Positions 36,622 to 46,241 of a DNA stretch of 64,000 nucleotides are shown here, piece by piece (within the stretch, counting starts at the first letter, position 1; every line of letters starts with the position of its first letter). The stretch is from Acinetobacter guillouiae CIP 63.46. Its GTDB lineage: Bacteria; Pseudomonadota; Gammaproteobacteria; Pseudomonadales; Moraxellaceae. The DNA is taken from positions 321,712 through 385,711 of the forward strand of contig NZ_KB849281.1 of NCBI RefSeq assembly GCF_000368145.1, given 5' to 3'. A program made the position numbers and the translations under genes. The notes below the pieces were generated by a model. That model searched no databases. It was not told where the DNA came from and saw only the letters and a list, made by a program, of their open reading frames with translations.

Positions 36622-38262
36622 TTAATAGAGTTTTTTCTGCGGCGGTCCTGCAAAGTTCAGTGGTCCAATCGAATTCATATCCAATTCGATCACACTTGGC
36701 CCTTGAAAATCGACTGCTTGTTGAATCACGCTTTTAAACTCATCTGCACTGCCCACTTTCCAGCTTTTCACTCCCATTGCTTCCCCTAAGACTTTATAAT
36801 CTGGGGTATGCAATTCGTTGAAATATTGACGCCCACCAAAGTAATTCTTTTGAATACCACGCATTACGCCATAACCGCCATCGTTCATGATCATCAGCAC
36901 CATGTTGGTATTTTCTTGCGCCATGGTGGCAATCTCACCGATACCGAGCATCAAACCACCATCGCCCACGAGACCAATCACTTTTTTATCTGGATTGGCA
37001 ATCGAAGCGCCAATTGCCGTGGCTAAACCAAGACCAATTGCCCCTGCAAGTGAGTGAATATTTTGATTCGGTGCTTGTACTGGAAATAGTCGGCTGCCCC
37101 AAGTACTGCCTGACATGGTAATGTCACGTACAAAGATGCCATCTTGTGGCAGTGCCGCACGTAAGTGATCACAGATCAGTGCATATTGATCCAGCTGAGT
37201 ACGCAGTGCCTCAATAGCGGACTGTTTTGCTGCAACAACCGCTGCATCATAATCTGCATCAACTTTTGAGATACCGCTTAGCCCTGTGAGCACACGTTGT
37301 AATACATCTTTGGCATCAGCACAAATGAAGTTACGAACTTTATAATTACGTTGCTGCGCCACTGGATTGGCATCAATCTGAATCAGATTATCAGGGAACT
37401 GTACCGAATAGGTTTTGGTTTCATTGCTGCGTAAACGCGAGCCCACCACCACCAATAAGTCAGCCTGTTTTAACTGTTGCTCAACCCCTGCTGAGTTATG
37501 GAATGCACCTAAACTGCGTGGATGCTCATCTGCTAACACACCACGGGCATGGGTCGAAGAAACAACAGGAATCCCAAGATCTGCAATGGCTTTCACCTCA
37601 TCAACACTATTTAACGTGCCACCACCAATCCAAAAGATGGGGCGTTTGGCTTTTTTAACTTCTTCAACAATTAAATCAATTTCAACTTGCTCAGCCTGCG
37701 GTAATTCAAGCGCTTTGACAGGACCTAAATTCAATGGCAAGTCAATTTCTGCAGCTTGCACATCAATCGGGAGCTCAACGCTTACAGGCCCCATCGGTAC
37801 TGTGGTTGCAACACGAATTGCTTCACGAATTACACCCACAGCATTGTCTGGGCTGGTAATACGAAATGCAGCTTTGCTTGAAGCACGTAAGAAGGTCAGT
37901 TGATCTTTGGTTTCATGGATAAAGCTAGCATCACGATCAAGATATTCACGTTCAACTTGCCCAGTTAAATGCAACACAGGACTCCCAGCATTCATCGCTT
38001 CAATCAATGAGCCTACTGCATTGCCTGCACCTGCACCGGTACTGGTCAAAGCAACCCCTAAACCTTTAAAGCGTGAGTGACCATCTGCCATCGTGACTGC
38101 ACCTGCTTCGCCACGCGCTGCCACAAAACGAATTTTTTCACGACGCCCTACGGCATCTGCAATTGGTAGGTTATGAATTGAAATCACCCCATAGATACTT
38201 TCCACTTGGTGTGCTTCTAAAACACGCGCGATTGCTTCGCCTACATTTACACGTTCTGTCAT
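36622..38262 (-). CDS. Thiamine-diphosphate-dependent enzyme (acetolactate-synthase/decarboxylase-like)
   Basis: The 546-residue protein has the three domains of the POX/ALS/benzoylformate-decarboxylase superfamily. The catalytic glutamate is in AARGEAGAVTMADGHSR and the ThDP motif runs from GDGGLMLG to MNDGGYG. It is the last enzyme of the catabolic operon, beside an aldehyde dehydrogenase. The pair suggests decarboxylation of a 2-oxo acid to an aldehyde followed by oxidation. It lacks obvious biosynthetic ALS context (no small subunit). The start has CGAGGA upstream. The exact reaction is unknown. Confidence 0.83.
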   Translation of the reverse strand: MTERVNVGEAIARVLEAHQVESIYGVISIHNLPIADAVGRREKIRFVAARGEAGAVTMADGHSRFKGLGVALTSTGAGAGNAVGSLIEAMNAGSPVLHLTGQVEREYLDRDASFIHETKDQLTFLRASSKAAFRITSPDNAVGVIREAIRVATTVPMGPVSVELPIDVQAAEIDLPLNLGPVKALELPQAEQVEIDLIVEEVKKAKRPIFWIGGGTLNSVDEVKAIADLGIPVVSSTHARGVLADEHPRSLGAFHNSAGVEQQLKQADLLVVVGSRLRSNETKTYSVQFPDNLIQIDANPVAQQRNYKVRNFICADAKDVLQRVLTGLSGISKVDADYDAAVVAAKQSAIEALRTQLDQYALICDHLRAALPQDGIFVRDITMSGSTWGSRLFPVQAPNQNIHSLAGAIGLGLATAIGASIANPDKKVIGLVGDGGLMLGIGEIATMAQENTNMVLMIMNDGGYGVMRGIQKNYFGGRQYFNELHTPDYKVLGEAMGVKSWKVGSADEFKSVIQQAVDFQGPSVIELDMNSIGPLNFAGPPQKKLY

Positions 38263-38300
38263 TGTTTATTCCTCGAAAACTTTTTCATTCCATGAATTTA

Positions 38301-39767
38301 TTATTCACACCAAGGATTTGGCTGTTCGCTTAATCCCATATAAATACTTTTTTGCTGCATATAAGACAAAATACCTAAACGCCCTTTTTCACGCCCGATA
38401 CCACTTTCTTTAAAGCCACCAAACGGTGCCGAAATAGAGAATTTTTTATAGGTATTAATCCAGACTGTACCGACTTCCAAAGCACGTGCAATTTGCCAAG
38501 CTTTACGGTAGTTTTCAGTCCAGATTCCTGCTGCAAGCCCAAAACAACTGTCGTTGGCTTGGGTGATTAAATCAGCTTCATCGTGATACTTCATCACCAC
38601 CAAGACCGGACCAAAAATCTCTTCTTGACAGGTTTGTGCAGTATTATTTAAGCCCGTGATGATGGTCGGTAAGTAATAACTTCCTTTCGCCAAATCACCA
38701 TCCGTCAGCGCTTGACCACCCACTACAACTTGACCACCTTCTTGCTTGGCCAATTGCACATAGGCATCGACAGAAGCCAAATGCTTTGGATTAATTAAAG
38801 AGCCCAAATGTACACCCGCTGTTTCTGGATGTCCCACTCGTAAAGCTTTGGTAATTTCAACCAAACGCTTAAGGAACTGATCGTAAATACTGTGATGCAC
38901 GAAGAGTCGTGAACCTGCAATACAGGCTTGTCCTGCGGAACTAAAGATCCCATAAGCCACACCTTTAGCAGCCAATTCAATATCTGCATCAGGCATAACA
39001 ATCGTAGGGGATTTTCCACCAAGCTCTAATGAGGTGGTAATCAATTTATCTGCGGCAAGATGAGCCAAATGACGCCCTGTAGTGGTTCCGCCAGTAAATG
39101 AAATTTTGCGAACCAAAGGATGCTTTACGATGGCATCACCAATTACAGAACCACGCCCCACTAAAACACTGAGTAAGCCTTTTGGCAGTCCTGCTTGTTC
39201 AAAGATTTTGGCGAGTTCCAAGGCAATTAAAGACGTTGCCTCTGCCGGTTTAAGAATCACCGCATTTCCAGCAGCAATCGCAGGGGCAAGTTTTTGAACT
39301 TCACTGGCAATCGGTGAATTCCACGGTGTAATCGCGGCCACCACACCGACAGGTTCATGCACACTCATGGTCATAAAGTCAGCCGCACGTTGTGTGGTGA
39401 GTTCATCATTCAGCGTTTCACATGCTGCGGCAACATAGCGTGCTGTCGCGGCTGCACTCATCACTAAACCACGTGTTTCAGCCAGTGGCTTACCATTATC
39501 ACGGGTTTGTAATTTTGCAAGCTCATCTACACGCGCTTCAATAATCTCTGCCACTTTATACAAAATACGCGCACGTTCATGTGGCATGCTATTGCGCCAG
39601 CCTGCTTGTCGCCATGCCAAATCTGCTTTTTCAATTGCTTCATTGACATCATCTAAACTCGCTGTAGAAATTTCAGCATTTACAGATTGATCTGCTGGAA
39701 ACAGACTTTGAATCGTATTGCCTTTACCTAATCGCCATTCACCTGCGATATAAATTTCCTTTACCAT
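38301..39767 (-). CDS. Aldehyde dehydrogenase of the catabolic operon
   Basis: The 488-residue enzyme has intact catalytic residues: Asn150 in TPWNSP, Glu248 in LELGGKSP and Cys282 in SSAGQACIAGS. It is related to betaine- and muconate-semialdehyde-type dehydrogenases. It lies between the AspDH-like gene (12 bp upstream) and the ThDP enzyme gene. A TTG at 39773 is in frame, but the ATG at 39767 has AAGGA eight bases upstream. Substrate is probably an aldehyde or semialdehyde of the ring-cleavage pathway. Confidence 0.88.
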   Translation of the reverse strand: MVKEIYIAGEWRLGKGNTIQSLFPADQSVNAEISTASLDDVNEAIEKADLAWRQAGWRNSMPHERARILYKVAEIIEARVDELAKLQTRDNGKPLAETRGLVMSAAATARYVAAACETLNDELTTQRAADFMTMSVHEPVGVVAAITPWNSPIASEVQKLAPAIAAGNAVILKPAEATSLIALELAKIFEQAGLPKGLLSVLVGRGSVIGDAIVKHPLVRKISFTGGTTTGRHLAHLAADKLITTSLELGGKSPTIVMPDADIELAAKGVAYGIFSSAGQACIAGSRLFVHHSIYDQFLKRLVEITKALRVGHPETAGVHLGSLINPKHLASVDAYVQLAKQEGGQVVVGGQALTDGDLAKGSYYLPTIITGLNNTAQTCQEEIFGPVLVVMKYHDEADLITQANDSCFGLAAGIWTENYRKAWQIARALEVGTVWINTYKKFSISAPFGGFKESGIGREKGRLGILSYMQQKSIYMGLSEQPNPWCE

Positions 39768-39779
39768 GATCAAATCCTT

Positions 39780-40571
39780 TTAAATCTGAATTGCTTCAAC
39801 GCTATTGCGACATGCACGAATCACGCTAAGCGCAGCCAAAGTTGAGGTTTTGGGATTACTTGCCAAAGGTACACCCACCAATTCAATGGTCATTTCACCA
39901 AACACGCCTTCTGCCACAATGGTGTGCTTGTTTTTATTGGTTTTTGGATCAACCGTAAGCTCAACCATGGTTTCATCCATGCCTAAACCTGCGAGTGCAA
40001 TGGTTGCTGCAACATTGGCATTGGCTGGAAACTTCAGTGCTGCTTCTCTGGCTGTACCACGAAAAAAAACCATAGCTTCACTGACCTGATCGAGATCAAC
40101 CAATTGTTCAGCATAACTGCCACGCCAACTCTTCGGGCTTTTACAGCCTTTATAGGTGACCTTTTCCAAACCACCTTCTTTTGCCGCAGAGATACCATCG
40201 ATCCCCGCAATCGCACCCGCTAAAAGATGTAAATGGGCATCGTGTTGTTCCGCAGTCTGTTTCAGTTGAGAGAAAAATTCGCTATCGGCTAAGGTTCCCA
40301 CTGAAATCAGACCAATGGTCCAACCTTTCTCTAACACCTTTTGGGCATGTTCTTTTACCGCCGCTTGGCCTGCAACTTCGATTACATAATCAGGCGTGCC
40401 AAGGCATTGATCAATCGAACTAATTACCTGTACCTGAGCGGATACTTGTGCCTGTACTTTTTCAACACTGCGTGCAGGCACCACAATCCATTTAAGCTGT
40501 AAATCTTGTGGCATATGTGCGTACACTTCTGCTGCCATTGCACCGAAACCAATCATCATCAACTGTTTCAT
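39780..40571 (-). CDS. Aspartate dehydrogenase (NadX/DUF108)-like protein
   Basis: The 263-residue protein has an N-terminal Rossmann motif GFGAMAAEVYAHM and the C-terminal AspDH signature FPANANVAATIALAGLGMDETMVEL. Family members make iminoaspartate from aspartate or catalyse the reverse amination. There are no NAD biosynthesis genes here; instead it sits between an SDR and an aldehyde dehydrogenase in a ring-cleavage operon. It may act on an amino or oxo acid of this pathway. GTG at 40577 is in frame; the ATG at 40571 follows AAGG at good spacing. Confidence 0.82.
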   Translation of the reverse strand: MKQLMMIGFGAMAAEVYAHMPQDLQLKWIVVPARSVEKVQAQVSAQVQVISSIDQCLGTPDYVIEVAGQAAVKEHAQKVLEKGWTIGLISVGTLADSEFFSQLKQTAEQHDAHLHLLAGAIAGIDGISAAKEGGLEKVTYKGCKSPKSWRGSYAEQLVDLDQVSEAMVFFRGTAREAALKFPANANVAATIALAGLGMDETMVELTVDPKTNKNKHTIVAEGVFGEMTIELVGVPLASNPKTSTLAALSVIRACRNSVEAIQI

Positions 40572-40580
40572 GGGCACACC

Positions 40581-41375
40581 TTATAAATGTTTGTTAAATC
40601 CACCAGAAACATCCAAGGCTGAACCAGTGGTATAGGATGCCAATGGTGAAGCCAAGAACACCAAAGCGTGTGCTGGTTCTTCAGGTTTACCTAGACGTTG
40701 CATTGGAATACCACGGTTTTTTGCAATATTGCCTGTCCACTGTTCCCATGACGCTTGGCTATCTGAACGTGTTTCAAAACGGCGTTTCCACTGTGCTGAC
40801 TCCACCATGCCCAATAAAATTGAATTCACCCGAATCCCATATTGGCTAAATTCATGTGCTAAGGAATGAGTTAAATTCAGCAAAGCGGCACGTGCCGATG
40901 AAGTCGCGATCATGTGTGGTTCAGGTTGCAAGGCCAGTAAGGAATTGACATTGGTGATTGATCCACACGCCGAATTTTTTAAATCATCTAAAAATGCACG
41001 GACAGGATGCAAGACACTGAAATACTTCAATTCAATTTCTTTCATCCAATCTTCATCTTGGGTGTCTTCAAAATTGGATACACGCCCTTGACCTGCGTTA
41101 TTGATCAACATGTCGACATTGCCTAAATTTTGATTGACCTGTTGTGCAAAGCGTTTTACATCGTGTTTGTCTAAAACATTGCAGGCTTGAGTAAAAATAT
41201 GGGCTTGCGGATACTTTTCCAAAATATAATTTTTTGATTCTGCTAGACGCTGTTCATCCCGACCACACCATGCCACTTTGGCACCTTCTGCAACTAAAAT
41301 TTCGACAGCAGCCAAACCAATGCCTGACGAGCCACCTGTTACTACTGCTACTTTTCCTTCAACTTGGAAGCTCAT
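40581..41375 (-). CDS. SDR-family protein with atypical active site
   Basis: The 264-residue protein has the SDR cofactor motif TGGSSGIG and NNAG. The usual catalytic Ser-(12)-Tyr-(3)-Lys is not intact: Ser145 is present, but the tyrosine position is Thr158 and the lysine position is Arg162 (ATSSARAALL). The rest of the fold, including GIRVNSILLG and the C-terminal SALDVSGG, looks normal. It either uses different chemistry or has a non-redox role. It is ten bases upstream of the AspDH-like ATG. Confidence 0.83.
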   Translation of the reverse strand: MSFQVEGKVAVVTGGSSGIGLAAVEILVAEGAKVAWCGRDEQRLAESKNYILEKYPQAHIFTQACNVLDKHDVKRFAQQVNQNLGNVDMLINNAGQGRVSNFEDTQDEDWMKEIELKYFSVLHPVRAFLDDLKNSACGSITNVNSLLALQPEPHMIATSSARAALLNLTHSLAHEFSQYGIRVNSILLGMVESAQWKRRFETRSDSQASWEQWTGNIAKNRGIPMQRLGKPEEPAHALVFLASPLASYTTGSALDVSGGFNKHL

Positions 41376-41395
41376 ATTTTTCTCTCGTTTGAGTC

Positions 41396-42208
41396 TTAAC
41401 GTGCCGATAAAATAATGTCGTTAAACTGTTGTGGTTGATCGACATAACTCAGATGACCTGCATCTGTAATCAGATGACATCGGCTCAATTGCATTTCTGC
41501 GGCAAGGTCTTGAATACCTTGTGCAGGTGTAATTTGGTCCTGATCGCCTGCAATCACGACGCAAGGAACACGAATATCTGTTAAATAATTTCTAATTTCG
41601 TCATAGGCCAACAAATACGATGCATGGGTAAAACCGTCTAAGGTCAAATCCTGCATCACTGCTGTGACCAAAGCCAAAGCTTGAGCGTCTTGTTTATAAA
41701 TTAAATGCGGTCCACGACTTGCCGCCATGCCTGCATGACCTAAGCTTTTCAACAGCATTGGTCGTTTTTGATAAACCTGTGATTTGCTTTCCTCATCTGA
41801 ACGTTGATAACCTTGTGCCACATTGGCAATCAGCAAAGTCTGTACACGTTCAGGATAAAGATGAGCAAAAGCACTGGCCTGTAAAGCCCCAAGGGAATGA
41901 CCAACCAAAATGGCTTGCGAAATTGCCAAAGCATCGATTAAACCCAACAAACGTTGTGCATAATCTTCTGCATTCGGTTGCGTTGTATTTAAACCTTCCG
42001 ATAAGCCATAACCCGGTGCATCCCAAGCAATCACACGAAAAGACTGACTCAGTACATCGAGCTGATTGATCCATGAAGCAGAACCCGAACTAATCCCATG
42101 TAGCAAAATCAATGGCTGGCCTTGACCCGCCTCACGATAGGCGTGTACTTGACCATCCACTACAATGGTTTTGACTGGATATTTGGCTAATCGATCAAGC
42201 AATGTCAT
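41396..42208 (-). CDS. Alpha/beta hydrolase, C-C bond hydrolase-like (meta-cleavage)
   Basis: The 270-residue protein has the oxyanion HGISSGSASW, the serine elbow GHSLGALQAS and a late histidine in DAGHLSYVDQP. The serine elbow and size fit hydrolases that split ring-fission products, such as BphD/MhpC; the operon also contains an extradiol dioxygenase. Ester hydrolysis is an alternative. An upstream TTG at 42250 would add 14 residues; the ATG at 42208 has AAGGAATCC just upstream and is preferred. Confidence 0.82.
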   Translation of the reverse strand: MTLLDRLAKYPVKTIVVDGQVHAYREAGQGQPLILLHGISSGSASWINQLDVLSQSFRVIAWDAPGYGLSEGLNTTQPNAEDYAQRLLGLIDALAISQAILVGHSLGALQASAFAHLYPERVQTLLIANVAQGYQRSDEESKSQVYQKRPMLLKSLGHAGMAASRGPHLIYKQDAQALALVTAVMQDLTLDGFTHASYLLAYDEIRNYLTDIRVPCVVIAGDQDQITPAQGIQDLAAEMQLSRCHLITDAGHLSYVDQPQQFNDIILSAR

Positions 42209-42250
42209 GGCTGGATTCCTTTGCTGTAGGGCTGGGTTTTGTCGATTCAA

Positions 42251-42772
42251 TCAACGTTTGATTTGCGACAATGGATGTTCTGGTGGATAGTTCGGAATAG
42301 TCGGTTTACCCGCACCTAACATCACACACATCAAGGCATCTTCCTGACCCGGATTAAACAAGCCACGGTAAATTCCAGGTGGAATTGAAATCAGATCACG
42401 CTCTTTAAGTTTGGTTTGAAATTTTTCGCCGTTATGTTCGATAAACAGGTCAATCTCACCACGCAACATAAAAAACACTTCCTCAACATCATGATGAATA
42501 TGCAAAGGCCCTTCGCACTGCGGAGGTAAAACCATGGTTGAAAAAGTGAAGTTTTCTGCTGGAACGGTGTTGCCATCATTGACTACACCTGTTGCACCTG
42601 TGCCCATATAACGCATTTGGGCACGACGATATTTGGGGTCATAGTCCGCTTGGAACTTCAAGGCATCAAAATCATATTTACGTGTTTCAAAACGTGCGAT
42701 ACGGGTATTTAACCAATCTTGTAAGCTTGTACCTTCAGGCTGTGACCATGATTCGAATTGTTGAGTAGTCAT
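42251..42772 (-). CDS. Cupin-domain protein
   Basis: The 173-residue single-domain cupin has the metal-binding motif 1 in GPLHIHHDVEEVFFMLRGE (three histidines and a glutamate) and motif 2 around ISIPPGIYRGLFNPG. It may be a dioxygenase, isomerase or tautomerase on a pathway intermediate. The start follows GGAGTT. It is 24 bp after the MFS gene. Confidence 0.8.
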   Translation of the reverse strand: MTTQQFESWSQPEGTSLQDWLNTRIARFETRKYDFDALKFQADYDPKYRRAQMRYMGTGATGVVNDGNTVPAENFTFSTMVLPPQCEGPLHIHHDVEEVFFMLRGEIDLFIEHNGEKFQTKLKERDLISIPPGIYRGLFNPGQEDALMCVMLGAGKPTIPNYPPEHPLSQIKR

Positions 42773-42796
42773 GTTTTAACTCCTAGATATCTTGAA

Positions 42797-44020
42797 TTAA
42801 TAACGTTTTAGTAAAGGAACTAAGAAGAACGATCCAATCACAGCAACTGCTGCTAAGAAGGTAATTCCTAAATTAAAACTGTGGGTTTGCATCACGATGT
42901 AACCGATCAGAACGGGTGCAATTGCACTGGCAAAATTACCCAGTCCATTAAAAATCCCACCCGCAGTCGCGCCCACATCAGCAGTGGTCACACGAGCAAG
43001 TAGTGCAAATATTGCTGCGACACCAAAGCCCCAAGCCATTGCGCTAAGAGACATTGCAACAATCACTAAAATTGGATCTGTCATAATGACCATGACATAC
43101 ATAAAGATGCCGGCCACCAATAAGCCACTAAAAACTTGAATGGCACGACGACCTAACTTGTCAGAAAGAAATGCACCAATCACTTCACCAATCAACATGG
43201 CGATAAATGGGAAACTTGAATAAATACCAAACTCTTTAAGGTTAAAGCCCTTGTCTTGAATCAGGTAGGATGGAACCCAACTGTTTAATCCCCACAGATA
43301 AGTCATCAGTGCAATATTGAAAATACACACCAACCAAAATGAACCGTTCTGTAATAGCACTTTGGTGTTATGGATATGCCCTTTAAAATTGACACGTTTA
43401 CTGGTCGATTCCAGCTCAATGGTTTTCTTGAGTTGTAAATTACGTAAGCCAAACACAATCGCAATCAGTGCAATTACAGTTAAACCAGCCATCACAAAGA
43501 AGGTGGTATGCCAATCATGGTTTGCGAGAACAGCCGCGGTAATTGGAAAACCTAAGAAGGCACCGATCGGTGTACCCAACAAAAACATGGTGGAAGCACG
43601 TGCTTGCTGACGATCTGTATAGGTTTGTTTCACGATGGTATAAGCCAAGGCAAATAATGGGCCTTCAGCTAATCCAAGCAGAACGCGGAGAATCAACATC
43701 CCTGTATAGTTGGTGGTAAAACCCATACAGAACATGAGTATCCCCCAAGATAAGACGCTCCAAAACAGCATTTTTTTAGGGCTAAAAATATCGCCTAAGA
43801 AGCTTAAAAACACAGAGGAAAAACCATAAGCCAATAAAAAGCTGGTCATTAACCATCCAAGCTTTGCTTTGTCTTGGGCAATCCCCATCGCGCCCTGAAA
43901 GTGCGGGTCCGCAAACAAGACTGCGATACTAATTTTGTCGAAAAATGCCAGAACGACACAGATCATCAGGACAAAAGCAGGAACCCAATGCTTCAATCCA
44001 CTTTTCTCTTCATTACTCAT
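42797..44020 (-). CDS. MFS transporter (anion:cation symporter-like) for the pathway substrate
   Basis: The 407-residue protein has about twelve membrane segments and the ACS-like N-terminus LMICVVLAFFDKISIAVLF, with the MFS motif FLGDIFSPKKMLF between helices 2 and 3 and LRVLLGLAEGPLFAL in helix 4. ACS transporters import organic acids, including aromatic acids. It is in the middle of the catabolic operon, so I infer uptake of the aromatic substrate. The start has GAAGGAATG. Confidence 0.87.
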   Translation of the reverse strand: MSNEEKSGLKHWVPAFVLMICVVLAFFDKISIAVLFADPHFQGAMGIAQDKAKLGWLMTSFLLAYGFSSVFLSFLGDIFSPKKMLFWSVLSWGILMFCMGFTTNYTGMLILRVLLGLAEGPLFALAYTIVKQTYTDRQQARASTMFLLGTPIGAFLGFPITAAVLANHDWHTTFFVMAGLTVIALIAIVFGLRNLQLKKTIELESTSKRVNFKGHIHNTKVLLQNGSFWLVCIFNIALMTYLWGLNSWVPSYLIQDKGFNLKEFGIYSSFPFIAMLIGEVIGAFLSDKLGRRAIQVFSGLLVAGIFMYVMVIMTDPILVIVAMSLSAMAWGFGVAAIFALLARVTTADVGATAGGIFNGLGNFASAIAPVLIGYIVMQTHSFNLGITFLAAVAVIGSFFLVPLLKRY

Positions 44021-44060
44021 ATTTCATTCCTTCGATTGAGTCATGAACCGGATTTAATGT

Positions 44061-45272
44061 TTACGGTTTTAATTTCATTACATTAAATTCAGGGTCTGCT
44101 AATAATTTGGGGTCTAACACGGTATTGGATTGCATCCAGCGCTTTGCCAGTTTGACCAGTTTTGAGTCATTGATCGCAATCATGTTGATCAAACAGTTTT
44201 GCTCATCCAGATAAAGATAACTGCACTGATCTGCTGCGTTTTGACGTAGCACAATCTGCTTGGTTTTTTCAGGTTGGTAAGTCCCTAAAATCTGAATATT
44301 GTAGTGATACTGGTCTGACCATAACCAAGGAATATCCAGATATTCCGTATCCATACCTAACATTGACTTTGCCGTGGCAATGGCTTGATTTTGCGCATTG
44401 GCCCAAGACTGAATGCAATAGCCCAAACTTGGATGTATCGCCACATCACCTGCGGCATAAATGTCTTGGTCTGAAGTTTGTCCAAAAGCATTGACAACAA
44501 TGCCATCTTTAACGTCTAAACCCGCACTCACACCCAGCTCTTTGGCAATATCTGCACCCGCACCCACCACTACACAATCAAACAGTTCACTGGCATTTGG
44601 ATGATTAACCACTTCAACTTGCTGTTGACCTGCTTCAATCAAATGCACATTTTTACTATTTAAATGGATCTGAGTACCTTGTTGTTGATGCATATTTTGC
44701 AAAAATTCAGATACATCCGGGCTAACGCTACGTGCACAAAGTCGATCACCGTATTCAAAAACATGCACTTGTTTGCCTTGTTTCCGTGCCGTTGCTGCAA
44801 TTTCTAAGCCTATCCAACCACCACCAATTACTGCTAACTTTTGCGTATGTTGTAAGATTTCGGCTAAACGTTCGCAGTCTTGTACATTACGTAAAGTCAC
44901 CACATTGGGAATAAATTGCCATGTATTGACTGGTACACGTGCTCGGCTTCCTGTTGCAATCAATAATTTGTCATAAGGCAAAACTTGACCGCTTTCTAAA
45001 ACCACATGTTTTTGTTGGCGATCCACTTGTGTTGCCACAGCGGGTTTGTGCCACTCAATGTTAAAATCTTGCATCTGTTCAGCAGAGAACAGATGCAAAC
45101 TGTCATAACTAGCTTCTTTGGAGAGGACTTGTTTTGACAGGGGTGGGCGTTCGTAAAATGCCCGTTCCTCATTGGATACCACATGAATTTCACCTAGAAA
45201 TCCATGTTGACGGAGTGTGCTTACTGCCCAACCCGCAGCTTGTCCTGCGCCAACGATGACTATTCTTTGCAT
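44061..45272 (-). CDS. FAD-dependent ferredoxin reductase of the Rieske oxygenase system
   Basis: The 403-residue protein has the N-terminal FAD motif VGAGQAAGWAVSTLR, the NAD motif VIGGGWIGLEIAA and the second FAD motif IYAAGDVAIHPS. It matches ferredoxin-NAD reductases of aromatic dioxygenases (BphA4/HcaD type). It passes electrons from NADH to the Rieske ferredoxin encoded at the front of the operon. Start with AGGGAGA upstream. Confidence 0.9.
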   Translation of the reverse strand: MQRIVIVGAGQAAGWAVSTLRQHGFLGEIHVVSNEERAFYERPPLSKQVLSKEASYDSLHLFSAEQMQDFNIEWHKPAVATQVDRQQKHVVLESGQVLPYDKLLIATGSRARVPVNTWQFIPNVVTLRNVQDCERLAEILQHTQKLAVIGGGWIGLEIAATARKQGKQVHVFEYGDRLCARSVSPDVSEFLQNMHQQQGTQIHLNSKNVHLIEAGQQQVEVVNHPNASELFDCVVVGAGADIAKELGVSAGLDVKDGIVVNAFGQTSDQDIYAAGDVAIHPSLGYCIQSWANAQNQAIATAKSMLGMDTEYLDIPWLWSDQYHYNIQILGTYQPEKTKQIVLRQNAADQCSYLYLDEQNCLINMIAINDSKLVKLAKRWMQSNTVLDPKLLADPEFNVMKLKP

Positions 45273-45297
45273 AGCTTAATCTCCCTGTTCCAACTGC

Positions 45298-46230
45298 TTA
45301 TACAGGTTTGACTTGGCGACGAGTATGGTCATCTAAACCACCTTCAACCGCCCACTCAGTAAAGAGTTCTAAACAATGTTCTTCAACACGTGGTTGCCAT
45401 TCTTCCGTCAAATAATCATCATTGGTGTAGTATTCAAATGCACCACCCAAAGGTGAGTTGACATACCAGAAGTAAGCCGAAGAAATTGGATGACGACCCG
45501 GACCAATAAAAGTAGACCATTCAGAACGGTTCATGTTTAAGCCACCGCCAATCACTTCATGAATATCACGCACCACAAAGGCCACATGATTGAGTCCAGC
45601 AGGTTTATTGGGTACCGAAAGCAAAAACAAATCATGGTGATAGCCTTTGCCACGACAACGTAAAAAAGCACCACGATTACGATAAGCATCCGATAAGAAG
45701 AAACCGAGCTTTTCGATATAGAACGATTCTGTTTTTTCTAAATCTGGGGTAAAGAACACGACATGTCCAATCGCAACAGGTTGCCCTTTTTCATACACTG
45801 GACTGGCTGCATTGACACGAGTGATACTGCCGTATTGATTAATCCCTTCTGTTTTTAACGCAGGTAGCTCTTGGGTAAAGCTAGCTTGAAAGCGAATGGT
45901 CATCCCATTTGGGTCTAAGCATTGCAGCATGTCAGCCGTGGCTTGATAACCATCTACATCTTTCAGGCGAGTCGCTAAATCAGCCAAATCCTGTGCTGCA
46001 TCATCCAAGCCCCAAGTCACTTCACGTAAAGTTGAGCCTGACTCGATGGCCTGTGGTAGACGCGGATCATCACAATCAAATAAATAAATTTTACTGCCGT
46101 TCTGGGTTTGATAAAGATCCGTACCCTCAATATCTGATTGGCTTGGCTTTAAACCAAAATCTGCCAAAAATTTATTTGAAGCAGCCCGATCCTCAACGCC
46201 AAACTTTAAAATCTCAATCCCTGTAATCAT
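45298..46230 (-). CDS. Extradiol ring-cleavage dioxygenase (VOC family, type I)
   Basis: The 310-residue protein has two VOC modules. The C-terminal module holds the iron ligands: His156 in IGHVVFF, His215 in LNHVAFV and Glu266 in GGAFEYY. Its HPISSAYFWYVNSPLGG segment is typical of 2,3-dihydroxybiphenyl dioxygenase-type enzymes. It should open a catechol-like ring next to the diol. It lies between a dehydrogenase and a ferredoxin reductase, consistent with the step after Rieske hydroxylation and rearomatisation. Confidence 0.87.
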   Translation of the reverse strand: MITGIEILKFGVEDRAASNKFLADFGLKPSQSDIEGTDLYQTQNGSKIYLFDCDDPRLPQAIESGSTLREVTWGLDDAAQDLADLATRLKDVDGYQATADMLQCLDPNGMTIRFQASFTQELPALKTEGINQYGSITRVNAASPVYEKGQPVAIGHVVFFTPDLEKTESFYIEKLGFFLSDAYRNRGAFLRCRGKGYHHDLFLLSVPNKPAGLNHVAFVVRDIHEVIGGGLNMNRSEWSTFIGPGRHPISSAYFWYVNSPLGGAFEYYTNDDYLTEEWQPRVEEHCLELFTEWAVEGGLDDHTRRQVKPV

Positions 46231-46241
46231 GAAACAATTCC

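Noticed and set aside
36622-38262. Biosynthetic acetolactate synthase (ilvB)
   Set aside because: No small subunit gene or isoleucine-valine context; the operon is catabolic, so a decarboxylase-type role is more likely.
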